DNA of 11,984 nucleotides from Planctomicrobium sp. Its GTDB lineage: Bacteria > Planctomycetota > Planctomycetia > Planctomycetales > Planctomycetaceae. The notes beneath the pieces were generated by a model, which worked only from the letters and a program-made list of their open reading frames with translations, had not been told where the DNA came from and made no database searches. The stretch lies in contig JAJDEL010000527.1 in assembly GCA_029259835.1 (NCBI GenBank), forward strand, positions 1 to 11,984. The letters are read 5' to 3'. The position numbers and the translations under genes are program-made. Every line of letters starts with the position of its first letter. Position 1 is the first letter of the stretch. Shown here one piece after another: positions 4,677-11,866 of this stretch.

Positions 4677-6944
4677 TCAGTCGTATGTTCTCGATACACG
4701 GAAACCTACATTGATATTCCGGCTTGTCGGCTGGTCGTCGAAACGTCTGGCGGAACGGTCGAACGATGACGGAACGCTAAACGTGCCGCCACGCAACAAA
4801 CGAGTAGAACCTTGAAAAGGACCGAGAGGATTGACCGCTGGGGCTGCGATATAGAGTCCGGACCAATCGCGGCACCATTCTGACACATTCCCGTGCAAGT
4901 CAAACAACCCCAGAGCGTTCGCCCTTTTCTTGCCAACTGGTTTCGTGCCAATCCCTCCTTGGTTTGTATTCCACGCATAATTACTCAGCCTGGAGACCTC
5001 ATTGCCAAAGCTAAAACTTGAGTGACTTCCGGCACGACAGGCAAACTCCCATTGTGCTTCTGTGGGCAACTGATAGGTGACGCCTTCTTTTTCAGACAAC
5101 CATTTACAGAATGCGACGGCATCATTCCATGAGACGTTGATCACGGGATGGTCGTCAGTCTGTTCCGTCTCGAACCCGACATTCGTGTTCCAGAGGAACT
5201 CAGTCGCTTGAACCCAGCTCTTATTTTTGAAGCCGGAGCCACCCAAGCCATCTTTCTCGGCATCAGTCTTATAACCTGTGGCATCCACGAATTGCCGGAA
5301 CTGCCCACGTGTGACTTCGTGAGCGGCAAACCCAAACGGTTCCGTGAGTATCACTACGTGCTGTGGCCTTTCAGTTGGAATTCGCTTGGTGTACCAACTA
5401 GCAAATCCTTCCACCTTCGCCTCATCCAGCAACTCTGAAATCTCCTCGTCACTGCTCCCCATCAGAAACTCACCGGGCGGGATGACTCGGAACTTCATGT
5501 CGATGCTATTCGCGATTTCGACTTCGACACCGAGATGCTCAGCCCATTCTTCCTGGTGTGTTTTGGCTTGTTTGGCGTTGAAGGGAGCGATGGCCGGAGC
5601 AGGTTGGTTTTTAGGCCAAACGTGAGTTGCCTTTGATTTTGGAGCTGGTTTGTCAATGGTGCGGACGATGCGGAATCCAATATGGTAGCTCCGCTTCGTT
5701 GGTTCGAAGCGATTACGGAGAGCGCTACGGGCCGGCGCAGAACTGCTGAACGCGCCGCCACGTGATGAACGGTTAGAATCATCTTCGGAACCGAGAGGAT
5801 CTACTGCTGGTTTGGTTGTGTAAGGGCCGTAAAGGTCATAGCACCATTCCCAGACGTTGCCGTACAAGTCAAACACTCCCAGAGCGTTTGGCGCCTTCAT
5901 GCCGACCGGCATGGTGTTTGTTCCACCTTGCATGTCGTACCAGGCATAATCACCAAGCTTGAACTCCTCGTCGCCGTAACTGAAGCGAGTCTGACTTCCG
6001 GCGCGGCAGGCGAATTCCCACTCGGCCTCGGTCGGCAGTCGGTAAGTGACACCCTCCTCTTTGCTCAACCAATCGCAAAACGCCATCGCATCGTTCCATG
6101 AGACACTGATCACTGGGTGGTCGTCTGTCTGTTCTGTCTCAAAAATTTTCGTGTTCCATAAGAATTCTGGAGACTGACTAAACACTTTATTTTTGGAGCC
6201 TCTGCTCCCTTTGCCGTCTTTCTCTGCGTCAGTTTTATAGCCAGTCGCTTCAACGAACTTACGAAACTGACCACGGGTGACTTCGTGAATAGAAAGGCCA
6301 AACGGTTTCGTTATTGTTACCTGGTGCTGTGGTCCTTCCGTTTGAATTGCATCGACGTACCAATGACCGGGCATTTGCGATTTCGCTTCCTGCACCATAA
6401 TTTCAATCTCCTCATCACTGCTCCCCATCAGGAACTCACCTGGCGGGATGACTCGGAACTTCATGCCAATGCTGTTCGCGGTTTCGACTTCGGTGTTGAG
6501 GTGTTTGGCCCATGCCTCTTGGTGGGCTTTGGCTTCTTCGGCGTTGAAGGGAGCGATGGCAGGAGCGGGTTGGTCTTTAGGCCAGGCGTATGCACCGTTT
6601 GTTGCTGGCTTGGCTTTGGGGGCAGACAAACTCTGCTCAGTATCAGCTTCTAATGTCTTTTGATCAGTTATTTGCTCAGATCGATCTCGTTCTTTCTGTC
6701 TTAGAGCTTGAGAAATGATGAGAAATGCCCCCACAATGGCAATGCAAGCCGGAATCGCCCAAACCATCCACAAGACATTCTGAGTCCAGTGAGCGGTGAC
6801 TTGCTCAGCTTTCACTTGTGCGTCAATTGAAATGCTTTTGTTACAAGATGGACACACAATTGCATTGGTTGCTGACCGAGTTACGACACGAAATTTCTTT
6901 CCGCAAGAACATTGTACCGAAATTTGTTTCTTTGCAGGCTTCAT
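4677..6944 (-). CDS. Membrane-anchored protein with zinc ribbon and two tandem SUMF1/FGE-sulfatase domains
   Basis: I take the ATG at 6942-6944 (755 residues, MKPAKKQISVQ), because the residues before it in the longer frame are unlike the family; neither start has a clear Shine-Dalgarno. The pairs C12/C14 and C31/C34 form a probable zinc ribbon. A hydrophobic segment at ~57-81 is a single membrane anchor, followed by a charged linker. Then come two copies of one module, ~119-433 and ~441-755, each opening with WPKxQPAPAIAPFNA and containing PPGEFLMGSSDEE, HEVTRGQF, LPTEAxWEFACRAG (~303 and ~626), GNVxEWC (~362 and ~685) and RGGxF (~395 and ~718). This is the FGE-sulfatase (SUMF1/PvdO/EgtB-like) fold. 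The redox cysteines of true formylglycine-generating enzyme are not seen near the RGG segment, so sulfatase activation is not supported. The second module has GNVSEWC where the consensus is GNVWEWC. The gene is tightly flanked by the two direct repeats. Confidence 0.88.
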   Translation of the reverse strand: MKPAKKQISVQCSCGKKFRVVTRSATNAIVCPSCNKSISIDAQVKAEQVTAHWTQNVLWMVWAIPACIAIVGAFLIISQALRQKERDRSEQITDQKTLEADTEQSLSAPKAKPATNGAYAWPKDQPAPAIAPFNAEEAKAHQEAWAKHLNTEVETANSIGMKFRVIPPGEFLMGSSDEEIEIMVQEAKSQMPGHWYVDAIQTEGPQHQVTITKPFGLSIHEVTRGQFRKFVEATGYKTDAEKDGKGSRGSKNKVFSQSPEFLWNTKIFETEQTDDHPVISVSWNDAMAFCDWLSKEEGVTYRLPTEAEWEFACRAGSQTRFSYGDEEFKLGDYAWYDMQGGTNTMPVGMKAPNALGVFDLYGNVWEWCYDLYGPYTTKPAVDPLGSEDDSNRSSRGGAFSSSAPARSALRNRFEPTKRSYHIGFRIVRTIDKPAPKSKATHVWPKNQPAPAIAPFNAKQAKTHQEEWAEHLGVEVEIANSIDMKFRVIPPGEFLMGSSDEEISELLDEAKVEGFASWYTKRIPTERPQHVVILTEPFGFAAHEVTRGQFRQFVDATGYKTDAEKDGLGGSGFKNKSWVQATEFLWNTNVGFETEQTDDHPVINVSWNDAVAFCKWLSEKEGVTYQLPTEAQWEFACRAGSHSSFSFGNEVSRLSNYAWNTNQGGIGTKPVGKKRANALGLFDLHGNVSEWCRDWSGLYIAAPAVNPLGPFQGSTRLLRGGTFSVPSSFDRSARRFDDQPTSRNINVGFRVSRTYD

Positions 6945-7397
6945 AATCAACTCAACAAGTTGGTCATGCAGGGAACACATGAGCGTGATGATGCGGAATA
7001 AAAAGCAAATGTAGCAGAACTTGTTTTTGAACCGGACTTTCTAACTTCGGCATCGTATACAAATTTGGTGAGAGTTCTACTTTGTTACATTTTTGGAAAG
7101 AAGGCACCGATTGCCAACTCAGGGTAGGCGATCAGTCTTGGGTTGGCAAACAATTGTGGTATCTACGTATTTTCTCAATCAAGGAATAAGTGATTCAATG
7201 CGATGTCTTCTCCAGCCCATGACAACTCCGACAAAGTGCCTTCAAGTTTTCTAACGATAAAGCCAATTCAGGATATTTCTTTCTTGGTTTGATGTGGTGA
7301 ATGTGCAAATCTTCATGTGCCTGACGATGATCGCTGTTTGAACCCTTTCTCAATCATCAGGTGATTCCCGATGAGGTTTTCATTTCACGTGGTGTCA
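6945..7397. other. Intergenic region upstream of the double SUMF1 gene, with HNH remnant
   Basis: These 453 bases contain the HNH fragment at 7195-7353 and must hold the minus-strand promoter of the SUMF1-type gene. TATACG on the minus strand near 7055 is a weak -10 candidate without a matching -35. TTGCCAAC at 7111-7118 pairs with GTTGGCAA at 7142-7149 (8-bp arms, 23 bases apart), just beyond the HNH stop on its own strand. No further gene is visible. Confidence 0.6.
7195..7353 (-). pseudogene. HNH endonuclease C-terminal remnant
   Basis: Reading the minus strand from 7353 to the TGA at 7195-7197 gives 52 codons containing EDLHIHHIKPRKKYPELAL, then SLENLKALCRSCHGLEKTSH. This is the core and tail of an HNH nuclease: the His-His pair that starts the beta-beta-alpha metal site, the conserved IKPRxxYPELAL turn, an Asn in ENL, and CxxCH closing the fold. 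HNH enzymes cut DNA and occur alone or in introns and mobile elements. The N-terminal half, including the first Cys pair usually seen upstream, is missing: the frame is closed by a TGA at 7354-7356 and there is no ATG. Direct repeat copy 2 begins 44 bases further on, so the element may have displaced the 5' part. It is too short to be active alone. Confidence 0.72.
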
Positions 7398-7700
7398 AGT
7401 TTGGTAGGGCAGGGTCTCCCCTGCCATTGAACGCTCAGGAGGGCAGGCTCCTGCATGACTTCCTCGATTTAAATCGCAAGCTGGTATCTCCGACAAGATC
7501 AGACTGATCCTTCGTAGACCACCTCACAGGATGACCTGACCACATTTTGTGGTCAGGTCGCGTAGCGACAAGATGATCTCACCATGAGCTTGCTTTTTCT
7601 GGTCGACTTTCAACCAAGGGAAGAACTGTTTCAACGAGAGGTCAGATGGTGGCTTTGGCGTTAAAAACAGGGAAAACGAACGGTAGAGCATCTTGTGCCT
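7398..7700. repeat. Direct repeat copy 2 (~303 bp)
   Basis: Same orientation as copy 1 (4328-4632) and about 97% identical, 3,070 bases further on. The first hairpin is one base pair longer here (GGCAGGG/CCCTGCC), because the T before GCAGGG in copy 1 is G in this copy. The large hairpin is at 7533-7559. The copy ends at GTGCCT 7700, after which the sequences diverge. With copy 1 it brackets the SUMF1-type gene and the HNH remnant, giving a substrate for recombination that could delete or amplify that gene. Confidence 0.85.
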
Positions 7701-7970
7701 ATGGCACTCAGCGGCCCCAAGCAACTCTTGTTGAAGCAAATCACTCGATCTGATTCGACGTATAATGACGTGTTTCAGCTGTAAACACGCAGCCTCTCAG
7801 GTTTTCTTTGGGCTCTCCGTCTTCAGCCTTACAACCATTGTCTTCCTCATATTGCTCATCGGGAACATCTGATTCCTCGAATAATTTTGACTAAAAGAAG
7901 CCGAGCCAATTAGGGAGGCGTAGCCTTTTCACTAGTTGTCAAATGCAAAAAAAGTATTGGAGTTTTTTCA
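7701..7970 (+). other. Leader region of the Tad-type cluster
   Basis: 270 bases without a gene precede the Tad-type cluster. They contain the candidate TATAAT and dyad described separately, a second weak possibility (TTGACT at 7887-7892 with no good -10), and the Shine-Dalgarno GGAG at 7959-7962 of the first gene. If the TATAAT is used, the transcript would carry an untranslated leader of nearly 200 bases. Confidence 0.5.
7761..7789 (+). promoter_or_regulatory. Candidate -10 box with adjoining inverted repeat
   Basis: TATAAT at 7761-7766 is a perfect -10 hexamer. CGTGTTT (7769-7775) and AAACACG (7783-7789) form a dyad with a seven-base centre directly over the expected start site. I find no -35 match at 16-18 bases; TTGAAG at 7731 is 24 bases away. 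The dyad could therefore be an activator or repressor site for the Tad-type cluster. The hexamer could also be chance. Confidence 0.4.
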
Positions 7971-8792
7971 ATGATTTCCTCCCGAAAGCAATTTCGACAG
8001 GGCTATCATGGGCTGAGTCACCACGAGTTCGCTGGTGCATTGGTCGCGTTTTTTTGTGCAGTTCTTGCATTCGGGTCTGGGCAGTGTTTTTCAGAAGATC
8101 TTATCGACAAAGAAAAAGAAGAGGATCCGATTTGGAAAATTGAAGTCGACTGGGAAATTCGAATTCCGAATCCAGACTTTAAGACCTCGTCACCTCAGAT
8201 CTCTCTCATCATCTCTGCGTTCGATCACCTCGACTCCTGGCATGGAGAACTGGTTGTGAATTGTAGTGAATACAGCACAGCTGCTAATGACGGAGGAATC
8301 AGTACACGTCTTTGGAATGGTGAACAATTACAGTCTGGGACGTTCGCCCGTACGAATGAACCGATCAATATCCTCGATGAGCGAATTGATGTGACTCAAG
8401 TGCTGAGTCTTGAAGAAGGAGCAAATGGCCTGGTTTTGTGGTCCAAACATCTCATCTCCGAGTCGACAACATGGGGAGTCATCAATCAGTTTGGAGGGGG
8501 ATCAAGTAACCACAATTTGACGAACCTCAACAACTTTAACTGGGAAATCACATTCAACGAAAGCGGCGTTAATGTTGGACGCAATCGCGTGGAACGACTG
8601 CGAATCAAACAGATTCGCTTGTACCATCAATCGGGTGCTGTCTCACAGGCGGATCCATTAGCAGAAGTTCACGCTGGTTTGCTGGGGACAACCAGTTCGA
8701 TCACAGTTATCAATCCTAATGGAACTTTTTCTACGACCCAGCCGATTGATCAAAAGACACTGGATGCTGTGAATTTTTCGGAGGGATTCTGA
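7971..8792 (+). CDS. Exported protein of unknown function, first gene of Tad-type cluster
   Basis: The protein has 273 residues. The ATG has GGAG (7959-7962) eight bases upstream, which fixes the start. After a basic N-terminus a hydrophobic stretch at ~21-37 (AGALVAFFCAVLAFGSG) marks a signal peptide or anchor, followed by a very acidic and lysine-rich patch (SEDLIDKEKEEDP). The rest is beta-rich and asparagine-rich, with WKIEVDWEIRIPNPDF at ~55-70, a middle segment IDVTQVLSLEEGANGLVLW, and a late basic segment RVERLRIKQIRLYHQ. I do not recognise a catalytic motif or a named domain. It overlaps the TadG-like gene by one base (TGATG), so the two are translated together, and it probably belongs to the pilus or surface structure. 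It may be a minor extracytoplasmic subunit or an assembly factor. Confidence 0.75.
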   Translation: MISSRKQFRQGYHGLSHHEFAGALVAFFCAVLAFGSGQCFSEDLIDKEKEEDPIWKIEVDWEIRIPNPDFKTSSPQISLIISAFDHLDSWHGELVVNCSEYSTAANDGGISTRLWNGEQLQSGTFARTNEPINILDERIDVTQVLSLEEGANGLVLWSKHLISESTTWGVINQFGGGSSNHNLTNLNNFNWEITFNESGVNVGRNRVERLRIKQIRLYHQSGAVSQADPLAEVHAGLLGTTSSITVINPNGTFSTTQPIDQKTLDAVNFSEGF

Positions 8793-9949
8793 TGGATCGT
8801 TCAAAAGTTCAACAATCATCACAATCCCGCCGGGGAATTGTGATGATTGTTTCTGTCTTTCTGTTGATCGTGGTGTTTGCCTTTGTCTCGTTCACGGTTG
8901 ACATCGGGTACATCACACTCACACGAGCAGAAATGCAGAATGCTGCAGATGCAGGGGCTTTCGTCGCTGCTGGTGAAGTGCGTTTCGGTCTTGAAGACCC
9001 CACGAGACTGTTGAGCAGTATCGAGACGGACGCTCGAACTGAGGCCGCAAATATCGTTGCCCTCCACAGGAATGGAAACCACACTGCAACGACCATTAAT
9101 CAGAATAACGATATCGAATTTGGTCAGGCTGTTTGGAATACAGCAACAAATAGTTGGACGAAAACCTGGGGAGTGGCTCCATATAACGTCGCGAAAGTCA
9201 CTTTGAATCGATCACAAAATACTGGAACAGAATTACCCTTATTCATCTCACCCATGTTTGGAGTCGATTCAACAAATCTGACTGTGTCAGCGACTGCTGC
9301 GACCTTTCCAGCGGAGGGTTTTTGGTTGGAGTCCGGGTCTTCCGGGCATATTCCAATCCTTCCGTTTTCAGTTGACATTGATCGCTGGTCACTCTGCCTC
9401 GCAGGGAGTGGGACTGATCATTACAAGTTCGTTGAAAACCCAGATCGAGTTGTCAGTTCTGGTGAGGGGATCGCTGAAATCAATATCTTTCCCATGCGAG
9501 ATGGATCGCTTCCAGCAGGAAATTCTGGAACAGTCAATTTGGGAGCACCGAATAACAGCACAGCCGACATTTCTCGGCAAATCGTGGAAGGGCTCAATGC
9601 CTATGATCTCTCCTTTTTTGGAGGAGAGATTTCAACAGCAAATGGACCGCTGACAGTAACTGGAGATCCTGGGATCAGCGCTGGATTCAAAGATGAACTG
9701 CGCTCCATCATCGGGCAAACTCGAGCCATTCCAGTCTTTGATCATGTCAACGGTCAAGGAGTCAACACAACTTATCGTGTTGTGAAATTTGTGGGGTGTC
9801 GCGTTATGGCTGTGAAGTTAACTGGTCCTCTCACCAAGAAGCATTTGATCGTCCAGCCTGCTCGCATCCCCAACATTCATGCTGTACGCAATATCGAATA
9901 TGTTTTTAATCCCGATAGCATTCTCGCACCGCCCGTCCTGATTGATTAA
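8792..9949 (+). CDS. TadG-like Tad/Flp pilus protein
   Basis: The protein has 385 residues. It starts at an ATG overlapping the previous stop (TGATG, 8790-8794), with GGAGGG six bases upstream. The N-terminus has two arginines, then a membrane helix at ~15-36 (GIVMIVSVFLLIVVFAFVSF), then VDIGYITLTRAEMQNAADAGAFVAA. That segment is the hallmark of the Tad/TadG N-terminal domain: an anchor followed by an amphipathic helix rich in Ala with a Gln-Asn-Ala-Ala-Asp-Ala-Ala-like run. The large remainder is extracytoplasmic, beta-rich and high in Ser, Thr and Asn. No von Willebrand A metal site (DxSxS) is visible, so it is a short TadG relative rather than a full vWA form. In Tad systems such proteins sit in the inner membrane or are minor pilus-associated components. 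It is transcribed with the unknown gene before it and the TadE-like gene after it. Confidence 0.8.
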   Translation: MDRSKVQQSSQSRRGIVMIVSVFLLIVVFAFVSFTVDIGYITLTRAEMQNAADAGAFVAAGEVRFGLEDPTRLLSSIETDARTEAANIVALHRNGNHTATTINQNNDIEFGQAVWNTATNSWTKTWGVAPYNVAKVTLNRSQNTGTELPLFISPMFGVDSTNLTVSATAATFPAEGFWLESGSSGHIPILPFSVDIDRWSLCLAGSGTDHYKFVENPDRVVSSGEGIAEINIFPMRDGSLPAGNSGTVNLGAPNNSTADISRQIVEGLNAYDLSFFGGEISTANGPLTVTGDPGISAGFKDELRSIIGQTRAIPVFDHVNGQGVNTTYRVVKFVGCRVMAVKLTGPLTKKHLIVQPARIPNIHAVRNIEYVFNPDSILAPPVLID

Positions 9950-10003
9950 TGTGGACAAGGCTCTTGTCGCGTCAATGAACTCAGCTCAGATGGAATCGAA
10001 ATC

Positions 10004-10459
10004 ATGATGTTTCGAAACAATAGAAACCGCTCTTCAAAGTCGGCACGCTCAGGTGCCGCCATGGTGGAAGCTGCACTTGTTTTACCCCTTTTTTTTCTCG
10101 CAATTGGAGCAATTGTCGAATTCGGTCAGGGAATGATGGTCAGTCAGTTGATGACAAATGCTGCTCGAGAAGGAGCAAGACGGGCGATCCTTGATGGGAG
10201 TACAAACACTGGAGTCGAACAGCATATCGAGAATATTCTCGTTCCAACACTCAATGTCACCACGACTGATATTGCGGTGACCATCACAATTACTCCAGCA
10301 CCAGGGAACACAACTGTGGATGATAACCTGGTGAATATTCAGTCGCGCGACCTGGTGAAAGTCGTTACCGAAGTTCCGTTCAGCAAAGTCAGCTTTGTTG
10401 CAGGTCAATGGCTCACCGGAACGAATCTTAATGGCGAATCCACAATGCGACGAGAGTAG
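10004..10459 (+). CDS. TadE-like minor pseudopilin
   Basis: The protein has 151 residues and starts with two consecutive ATG codons; upstream there is only a weak GATGGA. After a short basic leader the sequence ARSGAAMVEAALVLPLFFLAIGA gives the TadE signature. Gly17 followed by Ala18 fits a prepilin-peptidase (TadV/CpaA type) cleavage site, with Glu22 at mature position +5 and a hydrophobic helix at ~23-45. Next comes FGQGMMVSQLMTNAAREGARRA, the conserved amphipathic Asn-Ala-Ala-Arg-Glu-Gly-Ala-Arg run. The C-terminal half is a Thr/Ile/Val-rich beta domain. TadE pseudopilins are processed and needed for Flp pilus assembly in systems studied elsewhere. It lies 54 bases after the TadG-like gene. 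The order G then E is the reverse of the usual tadE-tadF-tadG, and no TadF is seen. Confidence 0.86.
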   Translation: MMFRNNRNRSSKSARSGAAMVEAALVLPLFFLAIGAIVEFGQGMMVSQLMTNAAREGARRAILDGSTNTGVEQHIENILVPTLNVTTTDIAVTITITPAPGNTTVDDNLVNIQSRDLVKVVTEVPFSKVSFVAGQWLTGTNLNGESTMRRE

Positions 10460-10525
10460 AGATTCCACTGTCGGATGAGAGTGTTCTGGCGAGGATGACC
10501 TTCTTATTACGTACTGCTTTCAGTG

Positions 10526-10579
10526 TTGAAGAGTTAAGCCCACAATCTTATGAAACTTTCTGTGACCTGAGACGTCTCA
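10526..10579 (+). promoter_or_regulatory. Candidate sigma-70-type promoter with palindrome
   Basis: TTGAAG (10526-10531) and TATGAA (10549-10554) are separated by exactly 17 bases, each matching four of six consensus positions. The perfect 12-bp palindrome TGAGACGTCTCA (10568-10579) would lie just after the start site. Together they could drive and control the gene starting at 10626. No terminator hairpin separates this from the TadE-like gene, so read-through is also possible. Confidence 0.4.
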
Positions 10580-10625
10580 CCTCGAAAGTATTCTTCATTT
10601 TGAGTCTTCAAATCAGAGCTGGGAT

Positions 10626-11723
10626 GTGGCGCAACACCTTCGGAATTCGTTCTTTGTCATTGTAGTGACATTCGTCTTTCTAGACGTAGGCTGCCAGAAG
10701 AGTGCGGGATTGCCAGACCATCCTGCGAGTGACACGTCAGCAGAGGCGACGTTGCTGCATGCCTCAAGTGCGTGTCTGGCGAGAATTTCGAAGCTGGAAG
10801 AGTTTGATGAAAGGCCTTCCGATGGCGATCACTGGGTCAAGGCCTGGTTGGATGTTCAAGAATCGAGTGGAACAGTTCCTGAGTTTCTTTATCTCGTGAT
10901 TCAATATGGTGGGCATGTTCCGTTCGAAGTGTCGCAAGAACTTGAAAAAAGATCGCTTGTGCTGCGTCACGACTCATTGAAAGTTGGCGAGCAGCATTGG
11001 TTTGTTTTCTCTGAGGATTATGACTCGGCGACGTACCCACCGAAAGTTGCTGCATGGTGGCGGTACAGCAATGGGAGTGTTCCTCGCGGAGTGATCGAGG
11101 CAATCAGGCACGATCGCTTCGGAACTCATCCGGTCTGGGATAAAACGCTCAACGTAGTTTACGAAGCAAAGCAGGAGGACGAAGAGATTCAAGTTCGTGT
11201 TCGCGAAGCGGATACTCTTGAAGAGCAAGGCGTACTGTTTGATGTGATAGTCCCGGGCAAGTTGACTTCGCTCAAGCTGAATTATTGGAATGGAACTTAC
11301 GAAATGGAGTGGCCTGAAGACGAAAAACTGCACGTTGTCTCTGTCGCGACAATTGGTCACTTGCCTGCGGGAAATCCGTTCGATCTCCCTTTGAAGAGTT
11401 ATCGCATCAACTATGCTTTCGAACTGAAAACGGGTCGCAAGCTCGCGGTATGGGTTGCCAGGGATCAAGAGATCTGGCTGATGCATGCTTTTCAACAATT
11501 CGACCGTGAAACTGGAGAACCGATCACGGACATGAAGTTTGAGTTGTTAAATTCTGGCGGCATTAAAGCTGGCGGCGAGACTGAAAACTGGTATCGAAAA
11601 ATTGTACGCAAGTTCGAATCAGGCCAGTTGACAGGTCATCAAGATTACCGGCACGAACACATTAAGACTGGAAAAGAGCCGGTGGACAGCAGCTCCCACT
11701 GGGTTCCTGCTCGGGAAGAATAG
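10626..11723 (+). CDS. Uncharacterised probable lipoprotein or exported protein
   Basis: The protein has 365 residues. The start is GTG at 10626; no in-frame ATG precedes the hydrophobic segment, and the nearby ATG at 10624 is in another frame that soon closes. Residues ~8-20 are hydrophobic (SFFVIVVTFVFLD) and end at VGC with Cys23, which looks like a lipobox although Asp at -3 is unusual. A short polar linker follows, then a mixed region with WVKAWLDVQ, a strand FLYLVIQYGGHVPF and a Trp-rich part (VAAWWRYSNGSVPRGVIEAI). The second half alternates charged helices and strands (LTSLKLNYWNGTYEMEW, YAFELKTGRKLAVWVA). I recognise no family. It has a separate candidate promoter and a 166-base gap from the TadE-like gene, so membership in that cluster is uncertain. 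Confidence 0.75.
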   Translation: MAQHLRNSFFVIVVTFVFLDVGCQKSAGLPDHPASDTSAEATLLHASSACLARISKLEEFDERPSDGDHWVKAWLDVQESSGTVPEFLYLVIQYGGHVPFEVSQELEKRSLVLRHDSLKVGEQHWFVFSEDYDSATYPPKVAAWWRYSNGSVPRGVIEAIRHDRFGTHPVWDKTLNVVYEAKQEDEEIQVRVREADTLEEQGVLFDVIVPGKLTSLKLNYWNGTYEMEWPEDEKLHVVSVATIGHLPAGNPFDLPLKSYRINYAFELKTGRKLAVWVARDQEIWLMHAFQQFDRETGEPITDMKFELLNSGGIKAGGETENWYRKIVRKFESGQLTGHQDYRHEHIKTGKEPVDSSSHWVPAREE

Positions 11724-11735
11724 GGCAAAATGCCC
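11723..11735 (+). terminator. Weak hairpin at the end of the unknown lipoprotein gene
   Basis: GGGCA, AAA and TGCCC form a 5-bp stem beginning at the last base of the stop codon. Only a pyrimidine-mixed tract follows (CTTGCTCTC), with no clean T-run, so termination here would be weak. Confidence 0.3.
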
Positions 11736-11768
11736 CTTGCTCTCACATGCGTTGTGGTCTGACCCGGC

Positions 11769-11785
11769 ACAATCGTCACGATTGT
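11769..11785. repeat. 17-bp inverted repeat, possible operator
   Basis: ACAATCGT and ACGATTGT are exact complements around a single central C. The dyad lies 46 bases after the last stop codon, in a gene-free stretch, and no T-run follows. It fits a dimeric regulator site for a gene beyond the window, or a small hairpin. Confidence 0.45.
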
Positions 11786-11839
11786 TAGCGCCGTATCCAT
11801 TCTTTTCAAACACCCTTTTCTTCCTATCCTCTCATCTCC

Positions 11840-11866
11840 TTGACAGCTTTGTTTCTCCGATAGAAA
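11840..11866 (+). promoter_or_regulatory. Possible promoter for a gene beyond the window
   Basis: TTGACA (11840-11845) is a perfect -35 hexamer. TAGAAA (11861-11866) follows after 15 bases and matches four of six -10 positions; the spacing is short. The 10-bp palindrome ACTAATTAGT (11881-11890) lies a little further on. The rest of the 261-base tail, 11724-11984, shows no coding frame of note. Confidence 0.35.

Noticed and set aside
4454-4699. 81-codon minus-strand frame over repeat copy 1, with a partner at 7524-7739
   Set aside because: The shared tail is similar only because the DNA is repeated. Differences between copies are mostly amino-acid changing, and the N-termini differ entirely because they lie outside the repeat.
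4677-6944. Genuine formylglycine-generating enzyme activating sulfatases
   Set aside because: The fold fits, but the paired redox cysteines expected near the C-terminal part of each domain are not present and no sulfatase gene is in the window.
4677-6944. Assembly artefact causing the internal duplication of the SUMF1-type gene
   Set aside because: The two modules differ at many residues throughout, which an assembly duplication would not produce.
7111-7149. Terminator for the HNH gene formed by TTGCCAAC and GTTGGCAA
   Set aside because: The arms are 23 bases apart and no T-run follows on the minus strand, so it is not a convincing terminator.
4328-7700. Composite transposon with the two direct repeats as insertion sequences
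   Set aside because: The repeats carry no transposase and no terminal inverted repeats, and I see no target-site duplication outside them.
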